A stretch of 13,073 nucleotides of DNA from Actinomycetota bacterium (GTDB lineage: Bacteria; Actinomycetota; Humimicrobiia; Humimicrobiales; Humimicrobiaceae), in the NCBI GenBank assembly GCA_023475715.1, contig JAMCVO010000693.1, forward strand, positions 1 through 13,073. The letters are read 5' to 3'. Under the pieces are notes generated by a model. That model was not told the origin of the DNA, did no database searches, and worked only from the letters and a program-made list of their open reading frames with translations. Positions 12,037 through 13,073 of the stretch are shown here, in pieces. Both the position numbers and the translations under genes were made by a program. Within the stretch, counting starts at the first letter, position 1. Every line of letters begins with the position of its first letter.

Positions 12037-12042
12037 TAAAAT

Positions 12043-12162
12043 ATGGCAAAAAGAAGAACTGGAGTTGGAAAAAAGAAAAGATCCCATTCATACAAAACTA
12101 AAAAAAGGCTTGAAGTAAAGCGTCAGATGCTGGCAAAAAAAGCAAGCAAGAAACGCAAATAA
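12043..12162 (+). CDS. 39-residue highly basic protein
   Basis: A short open frame beginning MAKRRTGVGKKKRSHSYKTK and ending QMLAKKASKKRK. More than 40% of residues are Lys or Arg and there are almost no acidic ones. Such composition and size are typical of small ribosomal proteins or nucleic-acid-compacting peptides. It does not match bL36, bL34 or Thx as I know them. A perfect -10 box 6 bases upstream and a clean TAA stop support a real gene. It probably binds RNA or DNA, inferred from charge alone. Confidence 0.65.
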   Translation: MAKRRTGVGKKKRSHSYKTKKRLEVKRQMLAKKASKKRK

Positions 12163-12235
12163 TCTTCGTCTTACCTCTTTCTAACATCTTTTATACCTTA
12201 ATTAATTGAAAAAATAATAAACTGTTTTTTAACCG

Positions 12236-12305
12236 ATCCGCCTAAGCTTGCTTTAGCCCTTTTCAGAACTATTCGTTCACGGGCTAAAGGGCTTAATCGG
12301 CGGAT
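12236..12305. repeat. Large intergenic hairpin before the VOC gene
   Basis: Three nested stems: ATCCGCC (12236-12242) with GGCGGAT (12299-12305); TAAGC (12243-12247) with GCTTA (12291-12295); and CTTTAGCCC (12251-12259) with GGGCTAAAG (12281-12289, perfect). The apical loop has 21 bases. No T tail follows. It ends 5 bases before the VOC ribosome site, so it could be a REP-like element or an RNA structure affecting the next gene. The rest of the 12163-12326 gap is AT-rich without other features. Confidence 0.7.
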
Positions 12306-12310
12306 TCTAG

Positions 12311-12323
12311 AAGGAGGAGGTGA
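12311..12323 (+). promoter_or_regulatory. Strong ribosome binding site of the VOC gene
   Basis: AAGGAGGAGGTGA directly before the ATG at 12327. It is the strongest Shine-Dalgarno in the window, in contrast with the leaderless starts elsewhere. Confidence 0.85.
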
Positions 12324-12326
12324 GAT

Positions 12327-12689
12327 ATGTTAGATTTAAATTCAATTTTGGTTTCCTCGGAAAATCCAAAAAAGTTGTCTGAGTTTTATAAAAAAATTTT
12401 ACGAAAAGGTCAGGATTGGGAAGAGAATGATTATTATGGATTTTCCGTTGGAAAAGGATGGTTAACTATTGGCCCGCATGACAAAGTTAAAGGGAAAAAT
12501 ATAAATCCAGAAAGAGTAATGTTTAATTTTGAAACAGAGGATGTTAAAGAGGAATTTGAAAGAATGAAAAAAGAAGGCGCAAAAGTTATTGCAGAACCTT
12601 ACCAAATGGGCGACTGGGAAGGTTGGACTGCAACATTTGCAGATCCGGATAATAATTATTTTCAACTGATATCTCCTTGGGAGGAATAG
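12327..12689 (+). CDS. VOC-family (glyoxalase/bleomycin resistance-like) protein
   Basis: 120 residues containing the two beta-alpha-beta-beta-beta modules of the vicinal oxygen chelate fold. Module 1 runs from LNSILVSSENPKKLSEFYKK (4-23) through YYGFSVGKGWLTIGPH. Module 2 runs from VMFNFETEDVKEEFERMKKE then GAKVIAEPY to WTATFADPDNNYFQLISPW (99-117), the usual D-P-D/E-N-x-x-Q/E-L ending. The metal-binding His/Glu set is incomplete, so glyoxalase activity is not assured; many such short members have no known substrate. It stands alone behind a hairpin and a very strong ribosome site. Confidence 0.92.
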   Translation: MLDLNSILVSSENPKKLSEFYKKILRKGQDWEENDYYGFSVGKGWLTIGPHDKVKGKNINPERVMFNFETEDVKEEFERMKKEGAKVIAEPYQMGDWEGWTATFADPDNNYFQLISPWEE

Positions 12690-12784
12690 AATAATCCTCA
12701 ATTTTTATTGCTTGAATGGTGGTTTGTTGTACCTGTTATACTGCAAGAAGGAAGATACTTATTAGTGGTTCGTTGTAAACGGAG

Positions 12785-12991
12785 CTACATTTTTAAAAAC
12801 TCAAGGGATTTGTAAACAAGAAGTGTCGGCCAGACAAGAGCTTTAAGAATTCCAAGCAGTCCTTGCCAAAAATTAGGTGCATGCTGGATGTAAAAAACTA
12901 AAGCACCAATAAACCCCAGTCCATAAACAGCGCTTGAAGCCCCGCCTCCTTTTATTCCTTTTCCTTGGCAAAAATTTTTTTCTTCAGCCAT
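12785..12991 (-). CDS. Small two-helix membrane protein, CPR-type
   Basis: 68 residues: a Cys/Gly-rich N-terminus (NFCQGKGIKGGGASS), then hydrophobic segments at about 21-36 and 43-61. The sequence AVYGLGFIGALVFYIQHAPN-FWQGLLGILKALVWPTLLVY resembles a small membrane protein I associate with many Patescibacteria genomes. The function is unknown. The ribosome site AAGGAGG (13001-12995) lies just upstream. It converges with the VOC gene across a 95-base spacer without visible features. Confidence 0.85.
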   Translation of the reverse strand: MAEEKNFCQGKGIKGGGASSAVYGLGFIGALVFYIQHAPNFWQGLLGILKALVWPTLLVYKSLEFLKM

Positions 12992-13073
12992 TTTCCTCCT
13001 TATTTTATTCTACAATATTTTTTTTAAAAAAATGTAAGTAAATATTTTTTAGCAAATTATTAAGGAATTTTAT

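Noticed and set aside
1..13073. CRISPR array
   Set aside because: No regularly spaced repeats. The repeats present are dispersed, differ in length and contain genes or gene pieces.

Overview
The window looks like a chromosomal piece of an uncultivated, AT-rich bacterium of the Candidate Phyla Radiation (Patescibacteria, probably Microgenomates-like). That placement is an inference. It rests on the low G+C, the very short intergenic spaces, -10 boxes lying 6-7 bases before start codons, a tRNA interrupted by a group I intron, and several small single-pass proteins (PsbP-like, CARDB, a 68-residue membrane protein) of the kind common in that group. No rRNA or core ribosomal gene is present to fix the taxonomy.

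Layout. (1) 1-973, minus strand: a PIN-domain nuclease gene that runs off the left edge and is broken by an 87-base insertion between two identical 29-base repeats. (2) 1058-1521: a 464-base repeat unit carrying a small GIY-YIG nuclease gene bounded by inverted repeats. An internally deleted copy (10062-10170) and a terminal fragment (5274-5337) lie elsewhere in the window. (3) 1559-2299: a membrane-anchored PsbP-like protein. (4) 2300-2515: a spacer with a copy of the 3' end and flank of tRNA-Asn. (5) 5069-2516, minus strand: an XRE regulator, a multi-pass membrane protein, a ComEC-like metallo-beta-lactamase-fold hydrolase and a HEPN ribonuclease-like protein, in operon-like order. This is the best candidate for an undescribed conflict or defence module. 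(6) 5179-5313: a gene start cut off by a repeat fragment. (7) 6347-5379, minus: MltG, the cell-wall transglycosylase and the clearest housekeeping gene. (8) 6484-6779: tRNA-Asn(GUU) split between anticodon bases 35 and 36 by a 221-base group I intron. (9) 7251-6793, minus: an unrecognised 152-residue protein. (10) 7368-9141: two exported or anchored proteins (CARDB and PsbP-like). (11) 9858-9296, minus: a membrane protein and XRE pair with palindromes upstream. (12) 10230-12162: a two-domain PsbP-like protein, a membrane-anchored beta-sandwich protein and a 39-residue very basic protein. (13) 12236-12991: a large hairpin, a VOC-family protein and a small CPR-type membrane protein.

How it fits together. 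Housekeeping content is MltG and tRNA-Asn. Much of the rest is envelope-facing (three PsbP-like proteins, CARDB, carboxypeptidase-regulatory-like). The left 6 kb has the character of an accessory region: nuclease folds of four kinds (PIN, GIY-YIG, ComEC-type MBL, HEPN), two XRE regulators in the wider window, broken genes, dispersed repeats and tRNA-end copies. Two short copies of the tRNA-Asn 3' region, at 1135-1154 and 2358-2384, meet at a shared 7-base core and would rebuild the tRNA end if joined. This suggests, but does not prove, site-specific recombination at that tRNA.
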